From: Mallotus nudiflorus
Lineage: Eukaryota > Streptophyta > Magnoliopsida > Malpighiales > Euphorbiaceae
Direction: 5' to 3'
Length of the DNA: 64,000 nucleotides
NCBI GenBank assembly: GCA_947683625.1
Contig: CANTUR010000057.1
Coordinates: forward strand, 618,501 to 682,500
Under the pieces are notes generated by a model. That model was given only the letters and a program-made list of their open reading frames with translations. It had not been told where the DNA came from and did not search any database. The translations under genes were made by a program, and so were the position numbers. This document shows positions 12,253 to 25,924 of the stretch, in pieces; the stretch's first letter is position 1, and each line of letters begins with the position of its first letter.

Positions 12253-15075
12253 ATGGGAAAGAAAGGAAAAAATGGCAAGCCCAGTGATGATATTGGATGA
12301 AAATTTGGTACGCCTATTAATAATAATAGATCTAAAATTACTTGTAATTTTTGTGAATGTGTGGTTTCTAGTGAAATAACAACATTTAAAAAATATTTAG
12401 CAGAAATTGAAGGTGACATTATAGCATGTCCAAAAGTGCCACGTGCTGTGAGAGATGATATGAAAAAAAAAACTCATTTTAGAATGGCAAACCAAGAAAA
12501 AATAAAAAAAATGCTGCTAAACAGCAACTTGAGGAAGAAATTGTACAAATGCATGCAAGTGGAGAATATAATGACAATGATGATGAAGAGGAGGAAGATG
12601 CAATAAAGCAATATGCTAGGCAACAAAGTCTTTGACAAATTGAAATTGATTCATATAAAAGGACTACAAGTATTCACTATGATGCAGGTGGATCCAACGG
12701 TGGTCAATAAAAAATCGAATGATGGATCGCTCTTTCAATGTTAAAAACACTCAGGATACACAAACTCTAAGAGGCAACAATCCACAATCTTTTAGATTTG
12801 CTCCTCCCCAATTATCAACACTAGTTGAAAGATTGTGAGTTGTTAAAGTGGATTTAGAGATCAAAAGGGAAACAAAAAAGTAGACCAAATTAAAATCTCA
12901 TTGGTTCAAAAAAAGTAAAGAAAATTTGATGAATTCCTTTGGTTGATTTATGGTTCACAATAGACTACCATTTGCAGTAGCCGAATCACCTTGGACACGA
13001 CCTTTACTTAGAGTTGTTTTAGAAGTTGGACCAAACATTTCGCCTCCAACAACTTATGAGCTTTCAGAGGTATGGTTGCCAAGAGAATATCAATTAATAA
13101 AAAGAATATATTGCATCTTTTACAGAGATTTGGAAGAAAAAAGGTGTGTTTATATTATGTGATGCATGGACAGGTCCAACAAAAATGTCCATTACTAATT
13201 TTCTTAGTTAGCATGATTTTTCATAGGTCAGTGAATGCATCTAATGTTGAGAAGAAAGATAAATATTATTAATTTCTATCGATGTCAAAGGTTGTCAAAG
13301 AAGTTGGAGTTGAAAAGGTAGTCTAAATTGTTACAAATAATGATGTTACAATTAAGTCAGCGGGAAAAATACTTATGAACAAGTATCAACATCTATATTG
13401 GACAACATGTAGTGTTCACTACATTGATATCATTTTAAAAGATTTGGGAAGAAAAGTCAAGAATGTCACTATATTGCAAAAGGGAAGAAAATCACCTAAT
13501 TTATTTATAATTATAATTGGGTGATAAATTATATGAAGAAATTTACAAATGGTAAAGAGTTGCTTCGCCCTAGCATTACTAGATTTGCTACCAATTTTAT
13601 TGGGTTGGAGAGTATTGTCCGTCAACGTAATAATTTGAGGAATATGTTTGAATCACCTACATGGGTGAATTCTAGATATGGAAGAATGACATATCCACTA
13701 GCCATTGAAGTTAGGGAAACTATATTAGCAATAACAAGTGAAGGAAGTCACTTTTAGCAAAATGCAAATGAATTGTTTAAAGTTCAAAAGGCTCTTCTGA
13801 AGACATTAAGGCTAGTTGATGGGGATGATAAACCAACAATAGGATTTTTGTTTGATGCAATGGACAGATGCAAGATGACAATTAAAGAAAATTGTCGATA
13901 TTACAAGTATTATTGATCAATTATTGATAAAAGATGGAATTTCCAATTGCATCATGATTTGCATGTTACGGGTATGTTATTTATAATTGTTAATGAATAC
14001 GTTATTAATTTAGTTGCAAGGTATTAATATGTAAAATGATGTACTTGTTATAAGTTATTATTTCAACCCACAATATCAATATGAAGATAGGTATGACATT
14101 CCATCTGATACTGAAGTGATGCAAGGAGTTCGAAATGTTATTAAAAAGATTAAACCAGATAAAGAAGCACAAATTCAAGCCCTTTTACAAGTAACATTTA
14201 TTATTGCATTTGAAATAACTTTTTCGTTATGTATTGATAATTACTATTATATTATATCTCCATTGTTTTTTTACTATTGTACAAATGTTTACTTTTCAAG
14301 AAAAGAGACAATCTTTGGACAAATACTTGCTCAAAAAGCAATCAAGAATTTGCCCCCATATATTTTTTGTCTTCATATATAATTTATATTAATTAATTAA
14401 GAAAAAAGATTTAACTAATTGAATATATGTTGGATGATGTGGTTGAGTGGTGGATTAATTTTGGAGAGTCAACACTAGAACTTCAAAAAATTGTTGTGAG
14501 AGTCTTAAGTCAAACAACATTAGCAAGAAATTGTGAAGGAATTAGAGCACTTTTAGCTTGATTTATATAAAGACTAGAAATAAATTGAAGTACAAAAAAC
14601 TATATTATCTAATCTATGTACACTATAATATGAAGCTAAAATTACGAAATACAATGCGGAACTCACAAAAAAAATTAGAGGAAGCTTTTAATCTGGTCAA
14701 CTTGGATTATATTTTTTATGAACATGACCCTTTAAATCCATGGTTGGAAGAATCAGAAGTTCCTTTACTTGATAGACAGGATCTTGATTGGTTGGATGAT
14801 AAAGATAGTGAACAAGATCCTACAATTAATTTAACTGAATAAGAATTAGGTATGACTCCTCTATTCAGATATAGTGTTGATTCTCCTTCAGACGATAGTG
14901 GTAAAAGTGATAAAGATGATGATAATGGTAGTGGTGACGGTGGTGGTGTGGTAGTGGTGGTGGTGATGATGATAATGATAATGATGATGATGGCGATGAC
15001 AGTAGTCATGGTTGTGGTGGTGATAATGATGATGGTGGAGGTGGATACCATAAATCAGTTGGACAAACCATGAAT
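12253..15075 (+). pseudogene. hAT-superfamily transposase pseudogene
   Basis: After a splice-acceptor-like TTCTTGTATGTAG, an ATG at 12253 opens a protein with a BED zinc finger (ITCNFCECVVSS about 12335-12375, then KVPRAVRDDM). A DUF659-type segment follows (about 12950-13420: FAVAESPW, CDAWTGPTKMSITNFLVS), then the catalytic core (LRPSITRFATNF, YPLAIEVRETI). The C-terminal hAT dimerisation domain is at about 14427-14640 (VEWWINFGESTLELQ, RVLSQTT, YVHYNMKLKLR), ending in an acidic tail and a GAT/GGT-repeat tail. Transposases of this type cut and paste DNA using DDE chemistry and dimerise through this C-terminus. A TGA replaces the Trp that normally opens the BED region, and more stops and frameshifts occur near 13272, 13325, 13755 and 14560. 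It is inactive. Terminal repeats were not located. Confidence 0.88.
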
Positions 15076-15272
15076 ATTATAAAGATTTTAATTATTCAAA
15101 TGATATTTTTTTTATTTATTTTCTTATTCCCAACTTAATTGCATGCAAAATGTAGTTGTTGTTTTTTCAACATTTTTTAATGATCATTTAGGATTTAGCA
15201 TTGTTATGTGGGATTTTTACGTAAAGAAAATTAATTATTACTAATGTCTAGCTAACTTGTCTATTTCCCCCC

Positions 15273-17243
15273 AATAAAAATTTGAGAAAAGGTGTATTTA
15301 AGCTATTAATGTTTACCAAGTAGAACAGATATACCTTAATTTTTTTTATCAAGTTTTTTAGCAATTTTAAGCCTGATTTTAACAGCTGTTAATGCCTATG
15401 TTATTTCTAGCTGACGTGGCCATTTTATAAAGAAACAAACAAAACTCACTTTAAAACAAATTAAAACCGTATACATCAGCCTAAACTTTAAAATAAATTA
15501 AAAAAAATGAATTTTATATCAACTAAAGACTTTTTTCTTTTGGACCAAATAACTGAAGACTTGATAAACTCTCTTCTTGCCCCATGAAACTCAACTGGTC
15601 AACCCGCCGTCAACAAGCCAACAATATGTATATACAAACTCACCATCATCCAAGCCCAACCCATTAATTGGATATCCCAAAACAAGACAGCACCATACCA
15701 CCATGTTTATATTTTCAGGCGTCGCACCTCTGAACCAGACGCAGTTCACTCCGGCGTAACTGGCCACTGGTCGCTCTGGTCGTAGCTGTTAGGACACAAT
15801 CCAATTATTGGTCTCTGAAATATAATTAAAAAAGAAAAACAAATACAGCACCAGCAAAAACATGTAATTCAACTTGTTCTCAAGACCTAAAAGTGGCCCA
15901 GTTGATATACTTTGATAAGGTTGTCTGCCTGCCATCTGGGATTACAAATAGAACTATTGCTTCGAAGGTCTAACGAAAGGAGCATCACATCTGAAGTAGC
16001 CCTTCCTTTCACAGCTGTTTGAAAGGAAAGAAAATTCTGCATGTTTGAATCTCATAGTGCTGCAATCTCCCTCTTGGTGCATGGGTGAAGCACATCAAGG
16101 AAATTCTCTCCTTCCGGCTGCATCCATGCAAGGATATAAAATATGAGTCATGCATATTCATATGTACTTGAATGGCAAATCAAATTCAATGATTAATTTT
16201 CTTATTCAAAAAAAAAAAACAAAGAAAATTTCAACACAAGCAGTTTTCAATTCATATTAACAGACAACTGAACACATTTAAGGAGACAAAATAAGAGGTT
16301 CCCATAGGCAACAAATACTTGTTCTTTGTTATTAGAAAGTCAAACTCCACAAGTGAAATGTTAACTAATTCACTTGTCTCCGGTAACTAGTTGAGCTTCA
16401 ACATTTTGGTCTTGACAGTGTAGGACTGATCAATCTTCAGAATTAGCATCCCTAGTAATAATATAATAAAACTCAATTCACCAGCTCTGAAATCCAATCC
16501 AGGTGAGGCAGAACACCTTCTGATTCATCAATTAATTCTCCACCACCGCCACTCTTCACCTCTTCTTCTTGATCTTGATCTTCTTCCTGATCCTGATTCT
16601 CGTAATCAACCTTAATCTTCAGGTTCTTTAAACTACTTATCAACAACTCAAAGACCCCTTCAAAGTAGCACCTACTATCCATCATGATAGGCGATCCAAG
16701 CACCAGTGTCGATGTGGCGCCTCCATTGCTACCTGACAGTTCAAGAGTTATACAACTAGATCACGTCTCCGGCAGCATTAACATGCAGCGAAGCAGCAGC
16801 GGCAACCATAGCGGTGACTAAGAGCAACGACAGCTGCGGTGCATCGGTGTCGAACTCAGTATCGTCGGTGATGGCGGGAGTAGAGTTAGCCGGAGGAGTG
16901 TTCGGGAGAGCAGGTAGGGAGAGCGAGGAGCAGAGTGACGATGTGACGTTGCTGGATGAGGAGATGTTTGCACAGGACAGAAACATGATGATATGTTGAT
17001 GGACGGCTGTGAAGGAGTTAAGTTTGGTGATGAGTGGTGGTCAACGGCTCTTTTTTTTTTTTTTTTTTTTTTTTCTTTTTGATAAAAGATGGCCACTTAG
17101 ATAGACATAACAGAGGCATTAGCAGCTGTTAAACTCAGGCGCTTAAAATTGCTAAAAAACTTGATCTTGTGATTTTTTGGTAAAAAAAATATTCGGCATA
17201 AACATTAGAGGCATAAATAGACCTTTTTCCTAAAAATTTTTAT
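15273..17243. mobile_element. Mutator-like element with ~160-bp TIRs
   Basis: The sequence at 15273-15432 and the reverse complement of 17081-17243 match over most of their length. Anchors are ATAAAAATTT at the outer edges, then AAAAGGT(G/C)TATTTA, AGCAATTTTAAG and AACAGCTGTTAATGCC, ending at TGGCCA. Long TIRs with no transposase between them fit a non-autonomous Mutator-like element. The interior is partly GC-rich and coding-like on the minus strand, as in a Pack-MULE. A 9-bp target duplication was not apparent. Confidence 0.65.
16473..16999 (-). pseudogene. Frame-broken coding segment inside the TIR element
   Basis: Two minus-strand frames look coding and may belong to one protein. The first (16986-16756) is Ser/Pro/Ala-rich and ends in a hydrophobic stretch (LSLLLVTAMVAAAASL). 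The second (about 16745-16473) continues after a 1-nt offset with LGSPIMMDSRCYFEG, an acidic Gln/Asp/Glu repeat (ENQDQEEDQDQEEE) and LPHLDWISELVN before the stop. I do not recognise the family. The much higher GC than the surroundings and the position between TIRs suggest captured host gene sequence. An alternative is a short intron rather than a frameshift near 16750. Confidence 0.4.
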
Positions 17244-18139
17244 CATAAACAATATTCAAGAGGAAATTTTACCTCATGGGCTAATCAATGCCTATAATAT
17301 CGTTTGTGGCCATTATTTTTTTTTTAGTTTTGTATTTGATTTTTTCATTTTTGTCTTGATTTGGATCTATTTTTTAAACTATAGACATATGTTTCGACAT
17401 TTTACATGTTTTTCCTTTTTTCATCTTTTTCTTTGTTTTTTCATTTTTCTATAAGTTTTTATCTATTTATTATTTTTAAAGATATATTTAATTTAAGTTA
17501 ATTATATTTATTTATTTAATTTAGATATTTTAAGTAATTTAATTTTATATTTTAAATAATAATTTTATTAATTTTGAAATTACTATTATTTAGAATATAA
17601 AAATTGAGCTAATTAAATAAAAAATTACTCATATTCTTCAATAATTATTTTTACCATGATTATTTAGAACTTAAAATTAAACTAATTAAAGTAAAAATTA
17701 CCTATAGTATTTAATAATTATTTTTTCAGTAAAATAGCAAAAAATTATGAAAAATATCAAATAGATTATTATTTTTATTATTGATACTAATAAAAGTAAA
17801 AGTTATATTTATGGTCTTAATTTTATTATTAATGACGAAAAAACTGAAAAAATAACAAATAGTAACAAAAATCAACAACTATAATTTTTTTTGTTGCTTT
17901 TATTGATTTTTGTTGATTTCATTATTTTAGTTGTTGCTTTTGAATTGTTTTGTTGTTTGTCATCGTTTATATTTGTTAATTTTTATTAAAAATAATAAAA
18001 TGAAAATGAAAAACAATAAAAATTATTATTATTAGCCTTAATTTTGTCATTAATAATGAAAAAATAATAAAAAATTAACAAAATAAACAACAATCAATAA
18101 CATCCAACAACAAAATTTTTTTGTTAATTTTTGTTGTTT
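17244..18139. other. AT-rich intergenic DNA, no gene recognised
   Basis: Long runs of A/T with loosely repeated motifs such as TTGTTGTTT, AACAAC and AAAACAATAAAAA. No open frame looks coding. The same low-complexity sequence resumes after solo LTR F at 21525, confirming that the LTR interrupted it. Confidence 0.5.
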
Positions 18140-18144
18140 AGTTG

Positions 18145-18639
18145 TGTCACGACCCAAAACAGGGGGCCATGACCGGCGCTAGAAAACGAGAATTCTTTCG
18201 AATCCGGAATCCGTAACAAGCCTTAAAAATAAAAGCATGTAATATATTAAAATAAATAAAATATTATGCAGCAAAAATTTAATCTCTAATATAAAAGTAA
18301 TAATTCCTCAACTCATTTAAATAATATAAAATTCATCTCATATATATAACAAAATCTTTAAGTACAAATTTTCGGTTTAAACTTCTGAAATTTAAATCTC
18401 ATACATACATATTATAAATACAGCTCACTACAACAACTACTGCAGTGTATAAAATACAAAATAAATTCAAGTAAGCAGTTTACACAATAAGGTTGGAGCG
18501 GAAGAAATCCAGCGTATAGACTTGCTACTGAGGTCTGAGAACGAAGACTCTCATGAAAAATATTAACAGAGGGGAGTCAGACCTCACTGAGTGAATTGTT
18601 ATAATATATATACATGCATCTCCTATATGACAAAAGCAT

Positions 18640-18699
<60 letters not shown>

Positions 18700-21519
18700 T
18701 GCAGACATGTACACACAGATGCTGAAAAATCACTTCATAAATAGTACTGAAAAATATCAGTTTATACAGGATCAAATAGAACCTTAAATGATCGCAACCT
18801 CAAATAGTCTTAGACAACACTCTAGTCATACAAGCTCACTTATTCCATTTGGACAGTAGACTGGCCCTGAGACACTAAGTCAACCGAGCTTCAACAATCT
18901 GACTGTCAGTGTGATTGGCCCCGAAACACTCGATCAACCGAGCTCCAGCAATCATACTCTCAAATCACATCTCACATCAATCAGATCAATCAACAAGTCA
19001 TAATCCACCAATAGGTTAGTAATTTAACCTAAATTCTATCGTCATACTGGTACGTACTCAGTCCTAGTGCTGCCCACTAGGCAGCACGTTCTATTGATAT
19101 CATTCATTAAAATAAACTCATACATTCGTAAAATAAAATGATGCATGATATTAATTTAAATGGCAATATAAATCATATACATACTAGAAATATATCAAAA
19201 ATAAACCAAGTATATTTCGAATATATATATGTCAAATAAATTCAGTTCAATTAGAAAATAAACCATATATACTTTAAAAACAACTTAGGTATAAATCAAA
19301 GGTAAAACATGCATTTAATTCAAGATATATAAAAAATATACCTAAAATATACTAATCATTTATTAAATCATTTATGCATAATTCATACGATTAAAACATA
19401 TATTTCTAAAAACATGCAACCTAAATACACATATATATAAAATAATAACTCACAGTTGTGCGCTCCACGAGACGGGTCCGATAGGCCTAGTCCACTAAGC
19501 CTTGGTTTCGGCGCAACTAACAAATAAAATATTAACACGAAATTAGAATAAATCTAACTTAATTTTTAGAAACTCGATCTAGAATTTTAGAGATGAGGAA
19601 TAAGAATTTGACCGAATGTCACGTTTTACGAGAATTCTACCGAAAATTCGGCAGAATCTCCTCTGTAAAACGGACATCACTCTACTTAAAAGTAAAGCCG
19701 GTCCTATAAGAAAACATACTTCAAATATAGAATAACCACACAATCCCTCGGTCAGATTCCCAAACTACAATTCCACCGACCAAGGTTCACAATTCACAAG
19801 ATATGCACAAAATACATTAAAATTCCATAAATACCAAAATACCCTTTATATACCAAAATATAGCAATTTAAATATTTAAACATTAAAAATAATTATTTCA
19901 CCGATATTTACTTAAAAACACTAATATTAATATAATATTATTAAAAATCAATAATTCTTGATAAATTCACAAATATTAATAGAAATTCATTTTATAAATC
20001 CAAATTACTTAATTAGCTCAAAAACATATTAAAAATTACTAAAAACTCATTTGTTTACAAAAATAGTAAATTATATATAATTTGAAAATAATTTTCAAAA
20101 AATAGCTTTAATTAGTTAGAAATAATGAATAATTTTTAAAAATCATTTTTTTACCTCAAATAATTATTAAAACCAATTAAATTTAATATTTAACTAAAAT
20201 TACTACCAAAATACCCCTAATATATAAAAATTCACATAATATACAATAATTACTCAAAAATTCACTAAAAATTATATAATTTCTCTAAAATTATTTTCTC
20301 AACATATAATTCAAAAAAATCAATAATTATAATCAATTAACCAATTAATTTTAACAAAAAACATATTTAACCGAAATTTCCAAAATTCACATAAACTAAA
20401 TAAAATTATATTAATTACACAAAAATCACAAAAATTATAAATTAAATTCTAAAATTAATTTCAACCACTATAAACACCCAAAACAAAATTTCACAATTTA
20501 TTTAATTAATTTACTAAAATTAGAAAATAATAATAAAATAATCAAAAATTCACAAAAATCAAAATAAATTCCAAAAATTCTATAAAAATTCAAGGGTGAA
20601 GATTAAACTAGTAGAATCAATTTTTGTGAAGGAATTAAGCTTGAATATCAAAGATCGAAGTTCAAAAAAATCAAGAAACTAAAATGGTCAAATTAGAAAT
20701 CAAGCTCACCACTAAAATCTAGACCAAATCAAGTGAAACCAAATTTAGAAACACACTTACCGGAGCTCAAGGAAGAGAATGAGATCGGCAGTGTCGATGG
20801 AGGTGGCCGGAATCGACTTGAACGGCGATGGTGATAATTTTTGGTTTTCTGGCCTAATCAAGCTTTAAAGGCGTCAAAAACGGACGCTGCTGGCAGCAGA
20901 GCTGGCTGGGGACGATGGTGGCACTCCGGGAGGCACTATGATGGTTAGCGATCGAACTTGCAGACGGACGGTGATGGTGATGGTGATGGGGCGTCGGGAG
21001 GTTGAAGATGGGGGAGGGGTAGATTTTGTAAATATTAGGTTTATATATATATATATATAAGTTTATATTATAATATACTAAACTTTAATATATAATCCCA
21101 TAAAAACACACACCACACAATTATTATATATATATATATATATACACACACATACATAACACATAATAATAAAAATATAATATATATGCATAATTTTAAA
21201 TATTAAACCCTAATATTATAATAATAATATATATATGCATGTATATGTATATACTTTAATATACAAAATATTAATCATGCATGGAGCCATATAATTTAAT
21301 AAAATAAAATAAAATAACATTAATCAATAAAATATCATTTAAATATTATTTCCCAAAATAACAGGCTTCGGGAAAAATTTTACGTGAAAAACTTTAAATA
21401 AACATAAATAACATTAATTATTAACAAAATAATTAATTAATCAAATATATGAATTAAAAATTATTAATACTGCATATTCCGATAAAATATAAAAATATTT
21501 AAAAACTCGGGTTATTACA
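18145..21519 (-). mobile_element. Solo LTR F of the Tekay-type family
   Basis: A complete 3.37-kb LTR, TGTCACGACCC to GGGTTATTACA, is flanked by a perfect 5-bp target duplication AGTTG (18140-18144 and 21520-21524). It contains the family landmarks in order: GACCGGCGCTAG end, a GT microsatellite (18661-18700), the paired GGTCAACCGAGCT-type repeats (about 18850-18960), the TTTTACGAGAATTCTACC block (about 19623) and the GC-rich island with an ACTTACCGGAGCTCAAGG edge (about 20755-21010). No internal domain is present, so it is a solo LTR. Confidence 0.95.
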
Positions 21520-21524
21520 AGTTG

Positions 21525-22997
21525 TTCCAGTTGTTGTTTTTATTTTTTTTGTTTTGATTTGTTAATTTTTTATTTTTTAAGCTTTTTATTTTTTATATTG
21601 CAAATACATCATAATAATTATAAACTTGTTACATATTGATGATCAATAAGTATCAAATATTTTTAAAAAAAAAAAAGAAGTTGCTAGACATTTTAATAAA
21701 CAAATTAAAGTATAAAAGTATAAAATCGTTATTTTTTAAAAATATAAAAGGAGAAAATTTTGTTTATTTGTTGTTGTTACAACTGTTAAAGATATTAATT
21801 GTTTGGTTTAATAAGAATTGGAGATGTTTAATTCATTATTATTCATTTGAAAAAAAAAAAGTCTTAAAAAAATATTGAGCCAAAAAAAAACATTGAGACT
21901 AAAATAAAGATAATATCTTAAAAAAATTTGAAAAAAAAACATTGAGCAAAATATATTGAGAAAAAAATATGAAGACATTAGAAAAAAATGTTGAGAAAAA
22001 AAATATAATAACATAAAAATCAAAAAAATTATTTAGCAAAAAAATATTAGAAAAAATCTTGAGCAAAAAAATATTCGTAAAAAAATATATTGAAAAAAAT
22101 ATTGAGAAAAAATAAATAAAAATAATATAAAGTAAAAAATTATTGAAAAAAAAAAAAGAAAACAAATAAAATGTTGAAAAAAAGTATGAAGCAAAAAAAT
22201 TGAAAAAATCAATAAAAAAGAAAAAAATGTTGGAAAAAAAAAAGTAACCCTAAAAATAAAAGTGGTAAGAAAAATTAGCTATATTTGAAAAAAATTAATT
22301 TTATAAAAATATTTTTTAAAATTTTTTAAATTAACGATATTTAAAAAAATATTTTTTTGAGACATTTATATAAAGATCCTAATATTCAATTAGCTAATTG
22401 TATGTTGTAGGCTAAAAAAAAAAAAAAAAGAAAGAAAGAAAGAAAAAGAATAGAAAATGCATGACATATGTAGAAACAGTGCAAATGGAAAATGCATTAG
22501 CCTTTCCATCGAAAGCATGGTTTTTATTTGAGAGTTCCCTAACCAGAAGTAATCCTCAATTATTGTTGAATTAATTAACAAGGTCGGTGTGTAATTGTCA
22601 CACAAAACCCAAAAATCATTATAAACATATATTAAAGTCATACCCACAAGTGCAATTAAAAACCACTTCATATGTATACATTGAAACCCACTTTATAGGA
22701 TCCTACAAGTATTTGAAGTGATAAAAGGTATGAATATTTAGTTTAAAAAGAATAAAGTTTGAACTTTTCATCTCTTTTGCAGTGTTGGAAATTAACTATT
22801 TATACTGGTTTTAAAAAAAAAAATCCACTTTATATGCACATACATCACATAAAGCAAAAAAGAAAAATCACATATTGACAATGTTTATCTATTGATCTTT
22901 TGATTTAGTTTTGATTAACTATTAATTCAAATTTTATTGATTTGGTTGGAGAAATTCAAAATAAGTAAAATGCCAAATTTAAGCACTTTTTTATGCA
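21525..22997. repeat. AT-rich tract with a degenerate ATTGAG-A(n) repeat
   Basis: Between about 21840 and 22250 the sequence is a loose tandem series of A(5-9), TATTGAG or TGTTGAG, and more A, every 15-25 bp. The ORFs on both strands are low-complexity Phe/Leu or Lys/Asn strings and are not genes. The rest (22390-22997) holds nothing recognisable. Confidence 0.6.
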
Positions 22998-23125
22998 TTT
23001 AAATAGGCAAAATGTTTTATTTCACACCTAAATTTTACCCTTTTGACCTATAACACGCCTCAATATTTATTGTGACTAATACAACATATAAACTTTTATT
23101 TAGGACCTATTTGACACATGTAAAT
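22998..23125 (+). repeat. Left terminal inverted repeat of an outer Mutator-like element
   Basis: Starting at TTTAAATAGGC, this segment matches the reverse complement of 51278-51424. Shared blocks are TTTACCCTTTTGA, TTATTGTGACTAATA and CATGTAAA in the same order. The two copies are 28 kb apart in inverted orientation and enclose the P450 fragment and the whole Harbinger/retrotransposon stack. Dispersed copies of one repeat are an alternative explanation. Confidence 0.55.
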
Positions 23126-23137
23126 CTTTTGATTTTT

Positions 23138-23285
23138 ATTCTATTTAAGTCATTCATTGTTAGAGTAGACAAACGCGTGATTCTATTTTTCTTCACGTAA
23201 GTGATTTTTTTTATTCTATTTAACCCATCTATTGTTAGAGTGGATAAGCGCATAATTCTATTTTTCTTCACGCAAGTGAAGTGAT
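23138..23285. repeat. Tandem duplication, ~75-bp unit
   Basis: Two adjacent copies of a unit beginning ATTCTATTTAA and containing ATTGTTAGAGT, GATTCTATTTTTCTTCACG and AAGTGA. They lie just inside the left inverted repeat and are not found beside the right one. Confidence 0.75.
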
Positions 23286-23306
23286 CTATTTTGATGATGT
23301 GTATGA

Positions 23307-23307
<1 letters not shown>

Positions 23308-23357
<50 letters not shown>
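23308..23357. repeat. (TA)n microsatellite
   Basis: About 25 TA units, uninterrupted. Confidence 0.95.
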
Positions 23358-23361
<4 letters not shown>

Positions 23362-24265
23362 GCATAAAAATAGGGACTAAAATAAACTTTATAAGGACTA
23401 AAAGAAATAAAGTTTGAAACTTTTGTTTCAATAACACCATCTTCAAGCTCAATCACCATCCCATTACAAGCAAATTGATCAATTTTCTAAGATACCAATA
23501 CTCACAACAACAACTAACCACTATCTACACCATCTCAATAATCACTATCAGAATCAACTACAAACAAATAAACAAAACAATTCATAGGATTAACCCAAAA
23601 AAAAAATCCCCATCCTACAACCTGAGCCTAATCACTCTTTCCTCTGTTCTCACTTTCCACCACCAACCTCTTCTTCTCTCCCATGATTCAACAAAATGAA
23701 GGTCCCTTCATGGATAGCCTCCACCTACTCCACCTTCGCCACTCTTAACTCTATGATTAAATATCATCCCTTCAACACCATCATCACCTCAATTTACTGG
23801 TTATAAACACAAGTGCATTAAAACCACATCAACTAAAAATTCAAAGCTAAACTCAAAAGAAAATTCATGGACATCATTTGATTTCACAAAATAATTAACA
23901 AGTAAACTCAAAAGAAAATAAATAATGAAAAACAATGAAAATTTCTTCGTTGGCATTATATCAAACAAGTGGTGAGCATAATTATTGAAATTCAGATGCA
24001 AAAAAAAAAAAAAAAAATTAGAGAGATCTCTAACTGCAAATAGAAGTAGCAGACCGCATTAAAATCCAAACACATTTTTGTTGTACAAAACAAATGTTGA
24101 TTTGCAAATCCAAAAATTCCATTTTTGTTCTTGGTTATAAATTGTCAAAGATTCCCAAATCCAAAAGAAGATAAAAGCCAATAATCACCTCCATAAACAA
24201 CATCATCTACATGTCTTCAATCTGCGCCATTAACTAATCCCTGCAAGCACAATCACAACTTTGAG
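23358..24265. other. Sequence between outer TIR and Harbinger, no gene recognised
   Basis: The sequence is C/A-rich on the plus strand around 23440-23760 (CCACCACCAACCTC-type), resembling a 5' UTR, but no frame is convincingly coding and no protein family is recognised. It is the part of the presumed outer element to the left of the Harbinger insertion. Confidence 0.35.
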
Positions 24266-24765
24266 GTTATCTCCAACCCATATCTATTATAAGGGAAGAA
24301 ATGAGTTTTTTCCATCCAACCCATATCCATTTTTTTTTACCTATTTTACTACAAATAAACATGGCAAATGCAAAAATGCGTTTACCATGTTCACTTACCC
24401 ATTTTGCTTTTGTTTTTTTTATTTTTTTTATTTTTAAGATTTTAATGTAATCCAACTTCCTATTGCATGGACATAATTGTTTTTAATAATTTCGTCCAAA
24501 ATTTTATTTTCTTTAAAATTTATATATAACAAATAAATATAATATATTTTAAAACATTTTACATTAAATTTAAATAATTATACATTAAAAACAACATTCA
24601 CTGCAAATAACATTTTAATTAAACATTAATACTACATTACATTAAACATTAAAACAAACATCAAACAAACATTTAGATCTAAACAAACTCTAGAACTAAA
24701 CATTAAACAAACATTAGATAACTAAAATTTAAACATTAAACATAACACACAAAGCTTACAAAAAT

Positions 24766-25764
24766 TTAATAATATGGTAAATCACTTCCAGATCTATCAA
24801 TATCATGAAAATATTGACCAAAATCATCATGTAGTGATTGTACTTGTTGTTGTTGCACTCTTTTTCGAATAATTCTTTATTGTTCAGCTTGAATAATGAC
24901 TCAAATTCTTGGATCAGAGATAACATTCAAGTCTCGATGTAAAATTTTATTTTCTTTTTTAAATTTTCGGAAGGCAAATTGTTCGCTTTACATCTTCATT
25001 TGATGTTACCTGTCCAAACTGGACTTCTCCAACAAGTCTATAACCTTATCATTTTGTTCTTTAATGTTAACGATAGTAGAAAATTGTTCAACCATTTTCC
25101 TCTTCATTTTGGCTTTTTTGACTCCACTGGGACGTGAGGAACCACCAACATTATGATCTTCTAAATTAATAGAAAATGGTGACTCTTAAGGAGATTTCAG
25201 TATAAGAATCGAAATGTGAATATTCAGGCCCTGATGAAATATTATTGAAATGTTGTAATCAATAAGTTTGTCTTAGACTATTGTTGTTATCTTTAAACTT
25301 TTCAAAATCTTTCAAAATGTGTCACACAGGATCAAATTTGAAACCTTTTTTATATTGGGGATCTTGTATTAGTAGAATTTTTTCTCACTACAACTATAAA
25401 ATTGTTATAAAGATAATATCAAATTGGATACGGTATTAAAAAAATTGATATTCAATATTAACTGCTAAATACTTACAATATCTTCACTTAATGCACTACT
25501 TGAATTCATATTCTCAACTTGTTTGATGCACCCATTCAATTTCCTGATTACTTTTTCAGTAGCTTGAATTCGAGCTTGCACAAAGCGTTTGCTACGCTCC
25601 TCCCAACCATCATTCCTTTCATTGTTGTACTTATCACACACTTGAGACTAAAAGTTTTCTACAGACTAGTGAACACCTGTAATTGGATCTTGAGAAATTT
25701 CCATGTAAACCTGGCATAGAAGTAAATTCTCATGAATACTACAACCAGATGTTCTACTAGACAT
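24766..25764 (-). pseudogene. Harbinger Myb/SANT-like accessory protein (ORF1), broken
   Basis: The minus-strand ATG at 25764 starts MSSRTSGC, followed by a SANT-like segment (LLCQVYMEISQDPITGVH) with a TAG at a usual Gln and another at a usual Trp. Exon 1 continues through NNERNDGWEERSKRF to a clear donor (ATT|GTAAGT near 25480). After an intron, exon 2 carries DPQYKKGFKFDPV with TGA in place of the expected Trp, then the basic block SGVKKAKMKRKM and a coiled tail (QQQQVQSLHDDFGQYF) to the stop at 24766. In PIF/Harbinger elements this protein binds DNA at the ends and works with the transposase. The assignment is firm from these motifs and from the divergent transposase ORF. Several stops show it is dead. 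Confidence 0.75.
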
Positions 25765-25924
25765 TTTAGATTGTGTCATTAATGGTTAGCAATTTAAATT
25801 ATTTGATGAATAATCCTAGGATGTGTATTATGGAGGTAATATATGGCTCTTATTTACAGCAATGTAAAAAACTAATGAAATTTCATTATTTCGACATGTC
25901 TCAATAAATGGTACTACAATCTTA

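Noticed and set aside
18661..18700. Regular short repeats considered as a CRISPR-like array
   Set aside because: It is a GT dinucleotide microsatellite within solo LTR F; no array of spaced identical repeats with unique spacers exists in the window.
21636..22165. Phe/Leu-rich minus-strand and Lys-rich plus-strand ORFs
   Set aside because: Low-complexity A/T repeats with no gene structure.
23258..23452. Ile/Tyr-repeat ORF
   Set aside because: Reads through the TA microsatellite.
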